Source of the DNA: Algibacter sp. L1A34
GTDB taxonomy: Bacteria; Bacteroidota; Bacteroidia; Flavobacteriales; Flavobacteriaceae
Reading direction: 5' to 3'
NCBI RefSeq assembly: GCF_009796805.1
Contig: NZ_CP047029.1
Location: 1,787,501 to 1,851,500 of the forward strand
DNA: 64,000 nucleotides
This document shows positions 62,364 to 64,000 of the stretch, in pieces (within the stretch, counting starts at the first letter, position 1; each line of letters opens with the position of its first letter). A model generated the notes under the pieces. That model ran no database searches, was not told where the DNA came from, and was given only the letters and a program-made list of their open reading frames with translations. The position numbers and the translations under genes were made by a program.

Positions 62364-64000
62364 TTAGTCCTTGTCCATTTCCATAATTAAATTAGCAATA
62401 AGCGATGTCCATCCTGTTTGGTGAGATGCTCCAAGCCCTCTGCCAGTATTGCCATCAAAAAATTCATAGAAAAAGTGTTCCTTTTTAAAATGTTCGTCTT
62501 TTGTGAAAACCTTGTCAGGATCATCAGAATGGTATTGATATCTGCCATCTTTATTTGGTTCAAAAAGCTTTATCAGTCTTTTGGTTAATTCATTAGCAAT
62601 TTGCTTTAAATTAAGTTTATTTCCGGAACCTGTTGGGAATTCATAAGTATATTCATCGCCATAAAATTCATAGTATTTACGTAACGATTGGATAATCATG
62701 TAATTTAAAGGCATCCAAATCGGTCCACGCCAATTTGAGTTGCCTCCAAACATATTAGAACGACTTTCTCCAGGTTCATATTGAATTTGATGATGACCGT
62801 TATGGTGAAACACAAAAGGATATTTTTCGTGATATTTTGAAAGCGAACGAATCCCGAAATCAGACAAAAATTCATCTTCATCCAGTAAACGTTTTAATAA
62901 GTGTTCTAATCTAAAACCACGCATAATAGAGAACATAAAGTTGCCGTCTTTGTTGGCTTCTTCTAAATTTGAAATTAGTGATGCTAAATCTGGTCGTGTT
63001 TTTATAATGTTGTTTGCTCTTCTTCTAAATTCTTTTAATTCTTTAAATAAATCCTTGTTAATAATTTCTACAGCAAACATTGGGATAACACCTACCAAAG
63101 AACGTACTCTTAAACGGTCGGTTCTTCCGTCATTCATCTCAACAACATCATAATAGAAATTATCATCATCATCCCAAAGCGAAATATCTTTTTTTCCAAT
63201 ATGGTGCATAGCCCAAGCGATGTTCAAAAAATGCCTGAAAAACTTAACAGCAGGCTCTTCGTAAACTTTATTGTTTTTGGCAAGCTCAAGAGACATGCGC
63301 AGCATATTAATAGAGAACATAGCCATCCAGCTAGTCGCATCTGCTTGTTGCATTCTGGCGATACCTTCTGGCATGTGGTTTCTGTCGAAAACACCAATAT
63401 TATCTAAACCCAAAAAGCCGCCCTCAAATAAATCTGTTCCGTTTTTGTCTTTTTGGTTAACCCACCATGTGTAGTTAATCATAAGTTTTTGGAATGCTTT
63501 TTCTAAAAATGGAAGGTCTCCTTTTCCTGTTTTTTCTTTATCTTTTTCGTAAACTTTCCATACAGCATAACTGTGTACAGGCGGGTTAACATCGCTAAAA
63601 TTCCACTCGTAAGCAGGGATTTGACCGTTAGGGTGCATGTAGTTTTCCTGCAAGACCAATAGTAATTGGTCTTTAGCGAAATAGGGGTCGATTTCTACAA
63701 ACGAGGCCATGTGGAAAGCTAAATCCCAAGCTGCATACCAAGGATATTCCCATTTGTCGGGCATAGATATAATATGTCTATTGGTAAGGTGTTGCCAACT
63801 ATAATTTCTCATGTTGGTTCTTTTTGGTTTGTTTTCTCCAGGGCCTCCAAAAAGCCATTTAAAAACATCGAAATAATAAAACTGCTTAGTCCATAATAAG
63901 CCAGAAAAGGCTTTTTTAGCAAGATCTTGTTGTGCCTCTGGTAAATCCTTTTTTATGATGTCGGCATAGAAATCTTCGCATTCCGCTTTTCTTAGATCAA
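62364..64000 (-). CDS. GH63-like glucosidase, 3' part (5' end outside window)
   Basis: The minus-strand frame is open to the right end of the window, so the gene continues beyond 64000; the Met at 63812 is internal. The visible 545 residues form the (alpha/alpha)6 catalytic barrel of the GH63/MGH1-like group: WEYPWYAAWDLAFHM with the general acid Asp near its start, WNFSDVNPPVHSYAVW, FGGNSNWRGPIWMPLNYM with the second acidic site upstream, and GRGLGASHQTGWTSLIANLI at the end. It would hydrolyse alpha-glucosidic or mannosyl-glucosidic bonds; the substrate is unknown. Confidence 0.9.
   Translation of the reverse strand, partial: DLRKAECEDFYADIIKKDLPEAQQDLAKKAFSGLLWTKQFYYFDVFKWLFGGPGENKPKRTNMRNYSWQHLTNRHIISMPDKWEYPWYAAWDLAFHMASFVEIDPYFAKDQLLLVLQENYMHPNGQIPAYEWNFSDVNPPVHSYAVWKVYEKDKEKTGKGDLPFLEKAFQKLMINYTWWVNQKDKNGTDLFEGGFLGLDNIGVFDRNHMPEGIARMQQADATSWMAMFSINMLRMSLELAKNNKVYEEPAVKFFRHFLNIAWAMHHIGKKDISLWDDDDNFYYDVVEMNDGRTDRLRVRSLVGVIPMFAVEIINKDLFKELKEFRRRANNIIKTRPDLASLISNLEEANKDGNFMFSIMRGFRLEHLLKRLLDEDEFLSDFGIRSLSKYHEKYPFVFHHNGHHQIQYEPGESRSNMFGGNSNWRGPIWMPLNYMIIQSLRKYYEFYGDEYTYEFPTGSGNKLNLKQIANELTKRLIKLFEPNKDGRYQYHSDDPDKVFTKDEHFKKEHFFYEFFDGNTGRGLGASHQTGWTSLIANLIMEMDKD

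Noticed and set aside
63812-63812. Met at 63812 as the start of the glucosidase
   Set aside because: The frame stays open with protein-like sequence up to the window end, so this Met is internal.

Overview
The window looks like a chromosomal segment from a low-GC member of the Flavobacteriaceae (Bacteroidota). Evidence: promoters of the Bacteroidota type (TTG or TTTG, about 18-20 bases, then TAnnTTTG) without purine-rich ribosome binding sites, a TonB receptor with an N-terminal carboxypeptidase-regulatory domain, an AraR/NrtR-type Nudix regulator, a FolK-deoxynucleoside kinase fusion, DUF4407, and an HD-PycTM protein. These rest on motif recognition only; no database search was run. Both ends cut genes: a YgiQ-type radical SAM protein on the left and a GH63-like glucosidase on the right.

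Layout. 1-1154: 3' part of ygiQ. 1155-2974: an accessory locus with a small DUF559 nuclease gene set between a diverged copy of a TIR-bounded unit and seven head-to-tail copies with a 188-189 bp period. 3288-5318: a methyltransferase and a tryptophan-rich membrane protein. 5641-11991: a minus-strand defence cassette in the order Dcm methyltransferase, MORC-like GHKL ATPase, Z1 helicase-like protein, PD-(D/E)XK nuclease, followed by a broken coding remnant. It lies just downstream of polA and close to an 18-bp perfect inverted repeat. 12105-21979: housekeeping genes (polA, phosphoesterase, thioredoxin-like, STAS-like, DUF4407, DMT transporter, M20 peptidase) and tRNA-Leu(UAG). 22539-27973: a pentose-metabolism island, tkt, transaldolase and a Nudix-type regulator, then a sodium:solute symporter; tkt and the symporter share a palindromic operator-promoter module. 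28238-35723: GAF protein, PepSY/TonB iron-uptake pair, HD-PycTM protein. 35934-41331: a redox-repair cluster (msrB, msrA, selO, aldo/keto reductase, second MsrA, hydrolase-OsmC fusion). 41467-49779: a very large phosphatase / kinase-like / outer-membrane barrel protein, a lipoprotein, a flavoprotein and a FabH-methyltransferase-glycosyltransferase operon. 50035-60285: gcvP, a UbiA-like membrane protein, a sigma/anti-sigma pair, a GbsR-regulated DoxX operon with two identical-looking operators, and an AsmA protein. 60370-64000: a queuosine-precursor transporter, the FolK-dNK fusion and the glucosidase.

The strongest candidates for something undescribed are the DUF559 nuclease with its tandem TIR units, the three-module protein at 41467-45171, and two regulons that can be read directly from repeated palindromes (22388/26099 and 56991/57559). 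The Dcm-MORC-Z1-nuclease cassette is a known class of restriction-like system but is a clear defence locus.
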